Of a DNA stretch of 64,000 nucleotides, positions 27,969-37,360 are shown piece after piece. The stretch lies in the NCBI RefSeq assembly GCF_022682305.1, contig NZ_CP093528.1:372001-436000 (forward strand), in the 5' to 3' direction. Position 1 is the first letter of the stretch. Every line of letters starts with the position of its first letter. The translations under genes and the position numbers were made by a program. Origin of the DNA: Shinella zoogloeoides. GTDB lineage: Bacteria; Pseudomonadota; Alphaproteobacteria; Rhizobiales; Rhizobiaceae. A model generated the notes under the pieces. It saw only the letters and a list, made by a program, of their open reading frames with translations. It searched no databases and was not told where the DNA came from.

Positions 27969-29408
27969 TCAGACGTTGAGCAGCAGGAACTCGCGTTCCC
28001 AGGGGCTGATCACCTGCATGAAGGTCTCGAACTCGCCCCGCTTGACGCCGGCATAAAGGCCGATGAACTCCGGGCTCAGCACGTCGGCCAGCGTGGGATC
28101 GGATTCGAGCAGCGACACGGCTTCCAGCAGGCCGCGCGGCAGGTCGATCGATCCCTCGTTGGCGGTGTCCTCCGTCGGCGCGGTCGGCTCGATCTGGTTC
28201 ATGATGCCGAGCAGGCCGCAGCCGAGTGAGGCCGCGAGCGCCAGATACGGATTGGCGTCCGAGCCGGGCAGGCGGTTCTCGACACGCCGCGCCGCGGCGT
28301 CCGACACCGGCACGCGGAAGGCCGTCGTGCGGTTGTCGTAGCCCCAGGCGTTGTTCACCGGGGCGGACATGTCGGGCGTCAGGCGGCGGTAGGAGTTCAC
28401 ATAGGGCGCCATCATCACGAGCGTCTTCGGTACATAGGCCTGCATGCCGCCGATGAAGTGGAAGAATTCCTTCGATGCCGATCCATCCGGATTGGAGAAG
28501 ACGTTCTTTCCGGTCCCGATCTCCACCACCGACTGGTGGATATGCATGGCGGAGCCCGCCTGTCCCTGCATGGGCTTGGCCATGAAGGTGGCGTAGATGC
28601 CGTGCTTCAGCGCCGCCTCGCGGATCGTGCGCTTGAACAGGAACACCTGGTCGGCAAGCTCGATGGGATCGCCGTGGCGCAGGTTGATCTCGAGCTGCGC
28701 CGGTCCCTCCTCGTGGATCAGGGTATCGATCTCGAGACCCTGCCGTTCGGAGAAGTGGTAGATGTCGTCGATCAGCTCGTCGAACTCGTTGATGCCGGCG
28801 ATGGAATAGCCCTGTCCGCCCTGGATGGCGCGGCCGGAGCGGCCCTTCGGCGGGTGCAGCGGATAGTCCGGGTCGTCATTGACGGCGACGAGATAGAATT
28901 CGATCTCGGGCGCGACGACCGGCTTCCAGCCGCGGTCGCTATACATCTTCACGACGTTCTTCAGCACGTTGCGCGGGGTATAGGGCACGTTCTCGCCGGT
29001 CGAGCCGACGATGTCGCAGATGACCTGCGCGGTCGGATCGGTTTCCCACGGCACGACGGAGAGCGTGGAAAGATCCGGCACGAGCTTGAGGTCGCTGTCG
29101 CGCGGCTCGTAGCGGAAATTGCCGGTCTCTTCCGGGTAATCGCCGGAAATCGTGTGGCGGTAGAGCGCGGAGGGCAGCGCCAGCGACGTGTTCGAGGTGA
29201 ATTTCGAAGACGGCATCATTTTCCCGCGCGGCACTCCGGCGAGGTCGGGCGTGATGCATTCTATGTCCTCGATGCCGCGGGCGCGAAGCCAGTCTGCGGC
29301 GTCCTTCCAGGTCTTTACCCCGCGCGGCACGCTGATGGCGGGAGGGATTTTCGTGGAGCGTGCGGCCTTTTCGATGGTGGGAGTAACGACTTTCTTTTTG
29401 GACGGCAT
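27969..29408 (-). CDS. Glutamine-synthetase-family ligase, probably gamma-glutamylpolyamine synthetase
   Basis: A 479-residue GS-fold enzyme. The beta-grasp N-terminal part ends near residue 130. Catalytic-domain motifs follow: VVAPEIEFYLV, GPAQLEINLRHGDP (metal Glu), AMHIHQSV (nucleotide His) and VENRLPGSDANPYLALAA (substrate Arg). It lacks the Tyr adenylylation loop of housekeeping GlnA. The FAD oxidase downstream points to PuuA-like coupling of glutamate to putrescine or another amine. The first ~20 residues are Lys-rich and atypical, so the true start could be slightly downstream. Confidence 0.82.
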   Translation of the reverse strand: MPSKKKVVTPTIEKAARSTKIPPAISVPRGVKTWKDAADWLRARGIEDIECITPDLAGVPRGKMMPSSKFTSNTSLALPSALYRHTISGDYPEETGNFRYEPRDSDLKLVPDLSTLSVVPWETDPTAQVICDIVGSTGENVPYTPRNVLKNVVKMYSDRGWKPVVAPEIEFYLVAVNDDPDYPLHPPKGRSGRAIQGGQGYSIAGINEFDELIDDIYHFSERQGLEIDTLIHEEGPAQLEINLRHGDPIELADQVFLFKRTIREAALKHGIYATFMAKPMQGQAGSAMHIHQSVVEIGTGKNVFSNPDGSASKEFFHFIGGMQAYVPKTLVMMAPYVNSYRRLTPDMSAPVNNAWGYDNRTTAFRVPVSDAAARRVENRLPGSDANPYLALAASLGCGLLGIMNQIEPTAPTEDTANEGSIDLPRGLLEAVSLLESDPTLADVLSPEFIGLYAGVKRGEFETFMQVISPWEREFLLLNV

Positions 29409-29574
29409 GAGGCACCGGGTTTGGTTGACGATGTACCATCATAGCTGGTGTTTTAGCCTTTGCTAGCTCCCCCCGGGGGGTAGAAAGCGCGATTTTTCCG
29501 GGAATTTACGTGCGGCGTGGCAGTTGACTTTCACCCGTTATGGCCGAATGGAAGGCAAAACGGGGATCGAGTAC

Positions 29575-30756
29575 GTGGCGGAACGGCGGGACGTCGTCAT
29601 CATCGGAGCGGGCGCGGCGGGCATGATGTGCGCCATCGAGGCGGGGCGGCGCGGACGGCGCGTGCTCGTGCTCGACCTTGCCCGCGCGCCCGGCGAGAAG
29701 ATCCGCATCTCGGGCGGCGGCCGCTGCAACTTCACCAACATCCATGCCGGGCCGAAGAACTTCCTCTCGGCCAATCCGCATTTCTGCAAGTCGGCGCTCG
29801 CGCGCTATACGCCGCGCGACTTCCTCGATCTTGTCGAGCGCCACCGCATCCCCTGGCACGAGAAGACGCTGGGCCAGCTCTTCTGCGACAATTCGGCGAA
29901 GGACATCGTCGCCATGCTGCTGGCCGAGATGAAGGCCGTTGGCGCGGAACTGCGTCTTTCGATGCCCATCTCCGCCGTCGAGCATGACGGTGCATCCTTC
30001 CGGATCGTCACGGAAAACGGGACGGTCGAGGCCGCATCGCTGGTAATCGCGACCGGCGGCAAGTCGATCCCGAAAATGGGCGCGACCGGCTTTGCCTACC
30101 GCATCGCCGAGCAGTTTGGCCTGCCTGTTCTGGAAACCCGCGCCGGCCTCGTTCCCCTGATGCTGGATCCGGCGACGCTTGCCGCCCATGAGGGCCTGCC
30201 GGGCGTTGCCGTCGAGGTGATCGCCCGCCACGGCAAGACGGAATTCCGTGAGGCTGCGCTGTTCACCCATCGCGGCCTCAGCGGCCCTGCCATCCTGCAG
30301 ATTTCGTCCTATTGGCGAGAAGGCGAGGAGATCGCTCTCGCCATCTGCCCCGATGTCGATTTTACGGCCGTGATCGCCGCCGCGCGGCGACAGAACGGGC
30401 GACAGGCCGTGCAGACGGTACTGGCCGAGCATATGCCGAGGAAGCTCGCGCAGCTCTTCGTCACGGAACTGGGCATCGACGGGCCGCTGGCCGAACAGCC
30501 CGGCAAGCGCATCGACGCGCTGCTCCAGCGTCTCAAGGCCTGGCGCCTGCGCCCGCCCGGCTCGGAAGGATATCGCACGGCGGAAGTCACCCTCGGCGGC
30601 GTCGACACGGGCGCGCTCGATTCCCGCAGCATGGCGGCTAAGGCCGTGCCGGGCCTCTATTTCATCGGCGAGGCGGTGGATGTGACAGGCTGGCTCGGTG
30701 GCTACAATTTCCAGTGGGCCTGGGCCTCTGGCCACGCGGCGGGGCAGGAAGCCTGA
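29575..30756 (+). CDS. HI0933/YhiN-family NAD(P)/FAD-dependent oxidoreductase
   Basis: A flavoprotein of ~393 residues. The FAD motif DVVIIGAGAAGMMCAIEAGRRG begins at residue ~6, followed by the family hallmark GEKIRISGGGRCNFTN. The second nucleotide segment is IATGGKSIPKMGATGF, and the end is the usual GYNFQWAWASGHAAG. The biochemical role of the family is poorly known. I favour GTG 29575, which places the FAD motif near the N-terminus as in relatives and has GGGGA upstream; ATG 29548 and TTG 29524 in the same frame are alternatives. Confidence 0.82.
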   Translation: MAERRDVVIIGAGAAGMMCAIEAGRRGRRVLVLDLARAPGEKIRISGGGRCNFTNIHAGPKNFLSANPHFCKSALARYTPRDFLDLVERHRIPWHEKTLGQLFCDNSAKDIVAMLLAEMKAVGAELRLSMPISAVEHDGASFRIVTENGTVEAASLVIATGGKSIPKMGATGFAYRIAEQFGLPVLETRAGLVPLMLDPATLAAHEGLPGVAVEVIARHGKTEFREAALFTHRGLSGPAILQISSYWREGEEIALAICPDVDFTAVIAAARRQNGRQAVQTVLAEHMPRKLAQLFVTELGIDGPLAEQPGKRIDALLQRLKAWRLRPPGSEGYRTAEVTLGGVDTGALDSRSMAAKAVPGLYFIGEAVDVTGWLGGYNFQWAWASGHAAGQEA

Positions 30757-30910
30757 GATTCGCCCCGGCCTTTACCGTCCTTTAACATCTTGCGGCGGAT
30801 GCTCGGGACATGTCGGCGTTTTCCGTCCCTGCGGGGAGGGGAGCAACATGATGTGGGCCGGCTGGCCGGATCATCCGGGTTACCTGTTTCGCGTAACGGA
30901 GTATCGCCGC

Positions 30911-31048
30911 ATGCCTCAAGGAAACCGCCCTGCCCGCGCCATAGCCATCGCCGCCGTCGAGGAAAGCCGCCGCCGCTTGTTCGCCATAAGCGTCAATTGC
31001 GCGCTCGCCGCCAGCCTCGCCGCGCTTCTCGCCTTTCTCGCGTCCTGA
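30911..31048 (+). CDS. Possible 45-residue membrane peptide
   Basis: A short frame with a basic, polar first half and one hydrophobic helix (SVNCALAASLAALLAFLAS) at the C-terminus. GGAGT at 30898-30902 lies eight bases before ATG 30911. A longer in-frame start exists at 30848. The composition would fit a small tail-anchored protein, but short frames of this sort arise easily in GC-rich DNA and I recognise no family. Confidence 0.3.
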   Translation: MPQGNRPARAIAIAAVEESRRRLFAISVNCALAASLAALLAFLAS

Positions 31049-31286
31049 CGCCGCCGATAGTCATAAATCGGTTTAAGCGGTGATGGAATTTTAAAGATTG
31101 CCGCCGAATATCGCCCGATAGGGTTCCGGATGCCGCGTCGTCCCGAAGGATGGCGTGCGGCTGGCAATGATTGCTCCCCCGGATGCGCGGCATTGCAGCC
31201 GCATGAAAGTCGGTAATCCGGCGTCCGAATCCTGGGGAGGCCCGCAAAGGGCAGGGGTGGAGCACGCCGACAACGGATGTCCCGCC

Positions 31287-33809
31287 ATGTTCATCGATAA
31301 GATTCTCGCCCGGTTCAAGATCCAGACCAAGGTTCTGGTCTTCATCCTGCCGTTCGTTCTCAGCATTTGCGCCGTCGGCTTCACCGGGCTTTATGCGTCC
31401 GGTCTGCTGCAGGGCCGCATGGAGATTTCCAACAGCGTCCTCCAGTCGCTGAGCGGCTTCAAGGATGTCTATGCGGGCATGAACCGCTTCCTGCAGGATA
31501 CGACGGAGGCCAATCGCGATGCCGTCCACGAGCGCCTGACGGCGCAGGGCGAGGTTCTGCGGGCCACGATGGATAGCCTGGCGCCTGATGCCGACCGGTC
31601 CAAGCTGGTCGATGCCGAAGCGCAGACCAAGGATATCCAGGCGCGCATGGACGGTCTCTGGACGCTCTATGTGAACGAAGTCGGCCTGCACGAGACCATG
31701 ACGAAGAACCTCAACACGCTCTCCAGCGAGCAGGTGAAGATTCTCGACGAGGCGACGAAGCTCCAGCGCTCGGTGCGCCAGAACGAGAACGCCGCGAAGA
31801 TCATGCTGCGCGAGGCCGAGCGCCTGACCAATGCCAGCAAGTTCTTCGGCGATTTCCTCTCCGAATTCAGCCGGGGCGCGACGCCCGAGGAGCAGTTGAA
31901 GGTTGTCCGCGAGCGCTACCCGCTCTTCAGCAAGACCGAGCGCTCGATCTCGATGATCCTGCCGAAGAACCAGACGGTCGTGCTGATCACCATCCGCAAC
32001 ACGATCGACGAACTCGGCGCGCTGCTCAAGTCGACCGATCCGGCGAGCGTCACCGTGCCGGAAATCGCCCGCCGTGTGAACCGCTTCCGTCAGGTTACCA
32101 TCCAGCTTCAGGGCGCCGCCGCCGCGAAGATGCGCGAGGCGACCCGCATCTTCAACGAACTCGACACGCCGATCATCAAGTCGGAGGCCGTTCTCGGCTC
32201 CACGCGCAAGCTCGTCTCCTCCATCGACGATATCGAGGTCGCCGCCGCGCGCTTCCTCGGCGAGACCTCGCCGGAGAACCGCGTCAAGCTCACCGGCAAT
32301 CTCGCCATCATGCGCATCGACATGAACGGTCTGCGCGGCGCGGCCAGCGACCAGCCGTTCTTCGCCGCCGTGGACGAGACGCTGCCGAAGCTGCTGGAGC
32401 GCATCGAGGCCGACAGCGCCGAGCTCGTGAAGATCAGCACCGAGCGCGCCGCCCAGTTCGAGGCCGCCGGTCAGTCGATCGATACGATCTGGAACCTGCT
32501 CAGCCAGTTCGCCGAGGAGCAGAAGACCAGCGCCGGCACCGAGCGCGAGAAGGCCAACCAGGTCTCTGTTCTCGCGACCGTCGCGGGTGCGGCCATCGCC
32601 GTCCTCGCCGGCATCGCCCTCGTGCTGACGCTGAAGGGGCCGATCGGCCAGATCACCGGCGCGATGCGCCGGCTGGCGGACGGCTTCCTCGACACCGGTA
32701 TTTCCGGCGAAGGCCGCGCCGATGAGATCGGCGACATGGCCCGCGCCCTCGGTGTCTTCAAGGAAAATGCCCTGTCGAAGATCCGCATCGAGGAGGAAAG
32801 CGAACAGCAGCGCGCGGCGGCGGAAGCCGAGCGCGCCCGCAACGACGCCGAGAAGCAGTCCCTCGACCGCGACATCGACTTCGCCGTAAACGCGCTCGCC
32901 GCCGGTCTTGGCCGTCTTGCGCAGGGCGACCTGTCGCGCCAGATCGACACGCCCTTCACCGGCCGCCTAGAACAGCTTCGCCGGGACTTCAACGTCTCGC
33001 TGGAGCGCCTGCACGACACGCTCGGCCAGATCCGCACCAATGCGATGTCGATCCAGCGCAGCGGCTCGGATATGTTGCAATCGGCCGATGCGCTTTCCAA
33101 GCGTACCGAGGCACAGGCCTCCTCGCTGGAGGAGACCGCCGCCGCCGTCGAGCAGATCACGGTCACGGTTCGCTCCTCCGCCGAGCGGGCGCACGAGGCG
33201 AATGTGGTCGTCGGCACGACGAAGCGCAGCGCCGACAGTTCCGCCGCGGTCGTCAACAACGCGATTGCCGCCATGGGCCGCATCGAGGGAGCTTCGCGCC
33301 AGATCGAGCAGATCATCGAGGTGATCGACGATATCGCCTTCCAGACGAACCTGCTCGCCCTCAATGCCGGCATCGAGGCAGCCCGTGCCGGCGACGCCGG
33401 CAAGGGCTTCGCGGTGGTGGCGCAGGAGGTGCGCGAGCTTGCCCAACGCTCGGCGCAGGCGGCAAAGGAGATCAAGGGCCTCATCGAGAAATCGACGAAC
33501 GAGGTCAGCGCCGGTTCGCATCTGGTGCAGGAGACGGGCGCTGTGCTCGCTTCGATCAGCGAGCAGATCGTCACCGTCAGCCAGCATGTGGACATGATGG
33601 CGACGGCGAGCCGCGACCAGGCGGCGGCGCTGCAGGAGGTCAATGGCTCCGTCAACCAGATGGACCAGATGACCCAGCAGAACGCCTCGATGGTGGACCT
33701 GACGACGGCCGCTAGCCGCAAGCTCGCGGGCGACGCCGATACGCTGATGATGCTGGTCGAACAGTTCCGCCTCGAAGCGGACGACCAGGGCCTTAACCGC
33801 GCGGCCTGA
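31287..33809 (+). CDS. Methyl-accepting chemotaxis protein with large periplasmic domain
   Basis: An 840-residue chemoreceptor. First helix at residues ~14-36, a helical periplasmic sensor of ~390 residues, second helix at ~427-449, HAMP region to ~505, and a second HAMP-like linker around 535-590. The signalling tip is [52 protein letters not shown] (near residues 680-730; key residues are the Glu-Ala-Ala-Arg-Ala-Gly core). There is no C-terminal CheR-docking pentapeptide. The ligand is unknown; the all-helical sensor may be of the bimodular HBM type. I chose ATG 31287; the frame is open upstream to 31155 without a convincing site. Confidence 0.92.
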   Translation: MFIDKILARFKIQTKVLVFILPFVLSICAVGFTGLYASGLLQGRMEISNSVLQSLSGFKDVYAGMNRFLQDTTEANRDAVHERLTAQGEVLRATMDSLAPDADRSKLVDAEAQTKDIQARMDGLWTLYVNEVGLHETMTKNLNTLSSEQVKILDEATKLQRSVRQNENAAKIMLREAERLTNASKFFGDFLSEFSRGATPEEQLKVVRERYPLFSKTERSISMILPKNQTVVLITIRNTIDELGALLKSTDPASVTVPEIARRVNRFRQVTIQLQGAAAAKMREATRIFNELDTPIIKSEAVLGSTRKLVSSIDDIEVAAARFLGETSPENRVKLTGNLAIMRIDMNGLRGAASDQPFFAAVDETLPKLLERIEADSAELVKISTERAAQFEAAGQSIDTIWNLLSQFAEEQKTSAGTEREKANQVSVLATVAGAAIAVLAGIALVLTLKGPIGQITGAMRRLADGFLDTGISGEGRADEIGDMARALGVFKENALSKIRIEEESEQQRAAAEAERARNDAEKQSLDRDIDFAVNALAAGLGRLAQGDLSRQIDTPFTGRLEQLRRDFNVSLERLHDTLGQIRTNAMSIQRSGSDMLQSADALSKRTEAQASSLEETAAAVEQITVTVRSSAERAHEANVVVGTTKRSADSSAAVVNNAIAAMGRIEGASRQIEQIIEVIDDIAFQTNLLALNAGIEAARAGDAGKGFAVVAQEVRELAQRSAQAAKEIKGLIEKSTNEVSAGSHLVQETGAVLASISEQIVTVSQHVDMMATASRDQAAALQEVNGSVNQMDQMTQQNASMVDLTTAASRKLAGDADTLMMLVEQFRLEADDQGLNRAA

Positions 33810-33836
33810 TTTCCGCGTCTGCGATGAAACGACAGC

Positions 33837-33867
33837 CCCCGGTGCGCGGAAAACGCGCCGGGGGTTT
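33837..33867 (+). terminator. Rho-independent terminator after the chemoreceptor gene
   Basis: GC-rich stem from CCCCCGG (33837-33843) and a GCGCG extension pairing with CGCGC and CCGGGGG (ending 33865), an AAAA loop, then TTTT at 33866-33869. A two-base bulge interrupts the stem. Confidence 0.75.
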
Positions 33868-33889
33868 TGCGTGACCGGCGATATCCCGG

Positions 33890-34342
33890 TCACAGCCGGA
33901 TCGCGGTCTCCTCCTTCGCCGTGCGGATGACCACCATGGTGAAGAACCGCGCGACATTGTGCTCGTCGCTGAACAGCCTGTCGCAGAGGGCGACATATTC
34001 CTCCATGTCGTGCAGGCGCAGCATCAGGATGACGTCCGTCTCGCCCGTGACGGCATAGGCCTGCGCGACGGCATCCTCCGCGACGGCGACGTCCAGGAAG
34101 CGGCGCATATGCTGCTCGCCATGCAGCTTCAACTCCACCGTGACGATGGCCTTGATCATGCGGCCGGCCCTGGCCGGGTTCAGGATCGCGACGATGCGGT
34201 CGATCACGCCCGACTTGCGCAGCCGTTGCGTGCGGCGCAGGCAACTGGAGGGTGACAGTCCAACCTCGTCCGCCATGTCGACATTGGTGCGCGATGCATC
34301 GCGCTGCAGGAGGTTCAGCAGTTTCCGGTCGATCCGATCCAT
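33890..34342 (-). CDS. Lrp/AsnC-family transcriptional regulator
   Basis: A 150-residue feast/famine regulator. The N-terminal helix-turn-helix reads MDRIDRKLLNLLQRDASRTNVDMADEVGLSPSSCLRRTQRL, the DNA-binding region of Lrp. The C-terminal ~90 residues form the RAM ligand domain (AYAVTGETDVILMLRLHDMEEY). It is divergent from the membrane protein gene at 34461, its likely target. The ligand is probably an amino acid; which one is not shown. The frame extends upstream to 34390, but the family start MDRID fits 34342. Confidence 0.88.
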   Translation of the reverse strand: MDRIDRKLLNLLQRDASRTNVDMADEVGLSPSSCLRRTQRLRKSGVIDRIVAILNPARAGRMIKAIVTVELKLHGEQHMRRFLDVAVAEDAVAQAYAVTGETDVILMLRLHDMEEYVALCDRLFSDEHNVARFFTMVVIRTAKEETAIRL

Positions 34343-34460
34343 GCCGGCAGCATAGGCGCCTTCGCCATCTTTGCAATAAAATTGCACCATCCTGCAATCT
34401 TTGACCGAAACTGCGAAGCGGCCCGGGTTAGGAAAATCCAGCCAACGGAAGGAGCCTCAG

Positions 34461-35435
34461 ATGCCGTTCTTCGCCACAGCCCTGCAGAAGACCAAGGAAA
34501 CCCTCGATGTCTACTGGGTGCTTGTCCGCATCACCGTCCCTATCGCGCTGGCGACGGAGTTTTTGGCGCGCATGGGCGTGATCAAGGCTATGACGCCTGT
34601 TTTCGCGCCGGTCATGAATCTCGTCGGGCTTCCCCCGGAGCTGGGGCTGGCCTGGCTGACGGGCATGCTCATCGGGATCTGGGGCGCCGTGCCGCTCCTC
34701 TTCACGCTCGTTCCCGTCTCTTCGCTCAGCGTGGCGGACGTCACGATCTTCTCGGCGCTCATCCTGTTCGGGCACGCCCTGCCCATCGAGCAGAAGATCA
34801 TCCAGCAGGCGGGCCCGGGCATTGTCGTCTCGACCGCGCTGCGCTTTGCCGGCGGCCTGCTTTTCGCCTTCCTGCTGCACCAGGTCTTTTCGGCCACGGG
34901 CTGGCTGTCCGCGCCGGTCGCTCCCGCCTGGATCCCGATCAGCGCGACGCCCGACTGGCTGGAGTATCTACGGGGCCTTGCGGAAACCATGCTCTGGATG
35001 CTCGTCATCCTCGTCGTCCTGTCCTGGGGCCTCGAAATCCTCAAGGTGACGGGCGTGCTGGCCCTCCTGATGAAAGCCCTGTCGCCGGTGCTGCGGCTGG
35101 CCGGCATCCGGGGCGAGGCGGAGCATCTCACCGCCGTCGGCCTGTTCCTCGGCATCTCCTATGGCGCGGGCCTGCTGATCCGCGAGGCGCAATCGGGCGC
35201 GGTGTCGCCGCGGCAGATCTTCCTGTCCTGCGTCTTCATGGGCTTCGCGCATAGCGTGATCGAGGACACGCTGATCGTGCTCGCTCTCGGCGCGGACATC
35301 TACAGCGTGCTTGTCGCGCGGGTCGTCTTCGCCGTGGCCGCGACGGCCGTCATCGCGGCTGTGCTGGCCAACCTCTCGGACCGCACGTTCTTCACGCGCA
35401 TGTTCCGGTCGAACGTCATCAAGGTGGAAGGCTGA
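34461..35435 (+). CDS. Nucleoside-recognition (Gate) domain membrane protein
   Basis: A 324-residue inner-membrane protein with about eight hydrophobic helices. Two similar halves start around residues 40 and 225, and the second includes GISYGAGLLIREAQSGAVSPRQIFLSCVFMGFAHSVIEDT, a nucleoside-recognition/Gate signature. Such proteins are annotated as possible transporters or spore-maturation-like proteins; the substrate is unknown. The ATG at 34461 has GGAAGGAG upstream. It is divergent from the Lrp-type regulator, which may control it in response to an amino acid. Confidence 0.8.
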   Translation: MPFFATALQKTKETLDVYWVLVRITVPIALATEFLARMGVIKAMTPVFAPVMNLVGLPPELGLAWLTGMLIGIWGAVPLLFTLVPVSSLSVADVTIFSALILFGHALPIEQKIIQQAGPGIVVSTALRFAGGLLFAFLLHQVFSATGWLSAPVAPAWIPISATPDWLEYLRGLAETMLWMLVILVVLSWGLEILKVTGVLALLMKALSPVLRLAGIRGEAEHLTAVGLFLGISYGAGLLIREAQSGAVSPRQIFLSCVFMGFAHSVIEDTLIVLALGADIYSVLVARVVFAVAATAVIAAVLANLSDRTFFTRMFRSNVIKVEG

Positions 35436-35459
35436 CGCGCGGAAAATCCGCCGAACGAA

Positions 35460-35490
35460 AAATCCCCGGCGCAGGGAACGCCGGGGATTT
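35460..35490. terminator. Strong bidirectional terminator
   Basis: Perfect twelve-base stem AAATCCCCGGCG (35460-35471) with CGCCGGGGATTT (35479-35490), seven-base loop, T-run on the right and A-run on the left. It lies between convergent genes ending at 35435 and 35514. Confidence 0.88.
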
Positions 35491-35513
35491 TCCTTGACTG
35501 GACTATGCCTTGA

Positions 35514-35753
35514 TCAGCCGCGACCCTGCGTCACGATGACCGGGATCAGCAGGTCGCCCCAGTTGCCCTCTCCGCCGTGATGGCGGGCGGAGCGGACGAG
35601 TTCCACCGAGACGCCGGCCTCGACCGCCTTCATGACGGACTGGTTGAGGCGGTGCAGGTCGTTGGCGACCATGCGGATCATGGCCTGCTGGTCGGGGGTC
35701 ATGGCGGAAGCCTGCTCTTCGGCTCGTTCCTTGACGCGGGTCTGGACTGTCAT
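35514..35753 (-). CDS. Conserved-looking small protein of unknown function
   Basis: A 79-residue soluble protein, mostly helical and charged in residues 1-55 (ERAEEQASAMTPDQQAMIRMV), with a hydrophobic end (LLIPVIVTQGRG). It starts 97 bases after aceA stops, on the same strand, with an AGAGGAG site, and ends at a strong terminator. The place suggests cotranscription with isocitrate lyase. I do not recognise the family and assign no function. Confidence 0.6.
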   Translation of the reverse strand: MTVQTRVKERAEEQASAMTPDQQAMIRMVANDLHRLNQSVMKAVEAGVSVELVRSARHHGGEGNWGDLLIPVIVTQGRG

Positions 35754-35850
35754 GGCATTTCTCCTCTTCTGAGCATTTTGCAGGCAGGCGGTACGCCTGC
35801 CGTCGCAGGAAATGCGGCTCTATGGGGTTCTTGAAAGGTGACGGATCGGG

Positions 35851-37140
35851 TTATTCGGCGGCCGGGCGGAACTGCTCGTGCTCGGTCGATTCATGCATGG
35901 CGGTCGTGGAAGACTGGCCGCCGGTGATCGCCATGGAGACGGCGTCGAAATAGCCGGTGCCGACTTCACGCTGGTGCTTGGTCGCGGTGTAGCCGTTGAT
36001 CTCGGCGGCGAATTCCGCTTCCTGCAGCTCCGAATAGGCGGCCATCTGGCGCTCCTTGTAGCCGCGCGCCAGCTCGAACATGCCGAAATTGAGCTGGTGG
36101 AAGCCGGCGAGCGTGATGAACTGGAATTTGTAGCCCATCGCACCCAGCTCGCGCTGGAACTTGGCGATCGTCGCGTCGTCGAGGTTCTTCTTCCAGTTGA
36201 ACGACGGCGAGCAATTGTAGGCGAGCAGCTTGCCGGGATGGGCCTTGTGCACGGCCTCGGCGAACTTGCGGGCCTGTTCTAGGTCCGGCTTGCCGGTCTC
36301 CATCCAGATCAGGTCGCAATGCGGCGCATAGGAGATGGCGCGGGCGATGCACGGCTCGATGCCGTTCTTGACCTGGTAGAAGCCCTCGACCGTGCGGCCC
36401 TTGTCCTTGTCGACGAAGGGCTGGTCGCGCTCGTCGATATCGGAGGTCAGGAGCTTGGCGGCCTCGGCGTCCGTGCGGGCGACGATCAGCGTCGGCACGC
36501 CCATGACGTCGGCGGCAAGGCGCGCGGCATCGAGGTTGCGGATATGGGCGGCGGTCGGGATCAGAACCTTGCCGCCGAGATGGCCGCACTTCTTTTCCGA
36601 TGCGAGCTGGTCTTCGAAGTGGACGCCGGCGGCGCCCGCCTCGATGAAGGCCTTCATGATCTCGAAGGCGTTGAGCGGGCCGCCGAAGCCGGCTTCCGCA
36701 TCGGCGACGATGGGTGCGAACCAGGTGTCGACCGAAAGGCCGTTGCCTTCCGCCGTCTCGATCTGGTCGGCGCGCTGCAGCGTGCGGTTGATGCGCTTGG
36801 CAAGCTCGGGAGCGGCGTTTGCCGGATAGAGCGACTGGTCGGGATACATGGCCGAGGCCGTATTGGCGTCGGCGGCAACCTGCCAGCCGGAGAGATAGAT
36901 CGCCTTCAGGCCGGCGCGGACCATCTGCATGGCCTGGTTGCCCGAGAGCGCGCCGAGTGCGTTGACGAAATCCTCCTCGTGGATGAGCTTCCACAGGCGG
37001 TTCGCGCCGTTCTCGGCCAGCGTGTGGCGGATCTGGACCGAGCCGCGCAGCTTCTCGACCGTCTCGGCCGTGTAGGGGCGCTCGATACCGTCGAAACGGC
37101 CCTTCGGCGCGCTCGGGACGAGATTGTAAAAGTCGGTCAT
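35851..37140 (-). CDS. aceA: AceA, isocitrate lyase
   Basis: A 429-residue glyoxylate-shunt enzyme that splits isocitrate into succinate and glyoxylate, allowing growth on acetate and fatty acids. The catalytic loop [11 protein letters not shown] (active-site Cys) is present near residues 185-195, with [15 protein letters not shown] before it. I chose ATG 37140, with GGAGG correctly spaced, over the in-frame ATG 37152. A RamB/ScfR-type regulator is divergent, with repeated TGTAAA motifs between. Malate synthase is not in this window. Confidence 0.96.
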   Translation of the reverse strand: MTDFYNLVPSAPKGRFDGIERPYTAETVEKLRGSVQIRHTLAENGANRLWKLIHEEDFVNALGALSGNQAMQMVRAGLKAIYLSGWQVAADANTASAMYPDQSLYPANAAPELAKRINRTLQRADQIETAEGNGLSVDTWFAPIVADAEAGFGGPLNAFEIMKAFIEAGAAGVHFEDQLASEKKCGHLGGKVLIPTAAHIRNLDAARLAADVMGVPTLIVARTDAEAAKLLTSDIDERDQPFVDKDKGRTVEGFYQVKNGIEPCIARAISYAPHCDLIWMETGKPDLEQARKFAEAVHKAHPGKLLAYNCSPSFNWKKNLDDATIAKFQRELGAMGYKFQFITLAGFHQLNFGMFELARGYKERQMAAYSELQEAEFAAEINGYTATKHQREVGTGYFDAVSMAITGGQSSTTAMHESTEHEQFRPAAE

Positions 37141-37210
37141 AATATCCTCCAATGCGGTGTCTCTGGATCGGATGCTGGCTCTCTCGCTGCCCCGATTTCA
37201 TGTGACAGTA

Positions 37211-37349
37211 TTTACATCGCGCCGCACAATAGCGCGAGAGAAAACCGGAAAATCAGCGCTGTAATCGGGTAATGATGTCTTGTCTTTGACAGGAGCGGTC
37301 TGTAAAAAAGTAAAATCTGTAAAATTGACCGGCGGCCTGGCCGTGTAAA
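37211..37349. promoter_or_regulatory. Cluster of TGTAAA motifs between aceA and its likely regulator
   Basis: TGTAAA occurs at 37301, 37318 and 37344 on the + strand, and as its complement TTTACA at 37211-37216, in an A+T-rich 220-base divergent region. The first two copies lie in CTGTAAAAAAGTAAAATCTG, 17 bases apart. RamB-type regulators of glyoxylate genes are known in Corynebacterium to bind A-rich sites of the TTTGCAAA style. These copies are candidate operators for the regulator next door; binding is inference. Confidence 0.55.
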
Positions 37350-37360
37350 GGATTTGACAT

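Noticed and set aside
24440..27979. A 1179-codon open frame on the + strand opposite pgl, zwf and the FAD oxidase
   Set aside because: The opposite strand holds three clear gene families in the same stretch; the + frame gives Arg/Gly/Asp/His-rich protein with no family features, a usual result of high GC.
31158..31174. TGGCA...TTGC resembling a sigma-54 promoter before the chemoreceptor
   Set aside because: Only eight bases separate GG and GC; sigma-54 needs ten.
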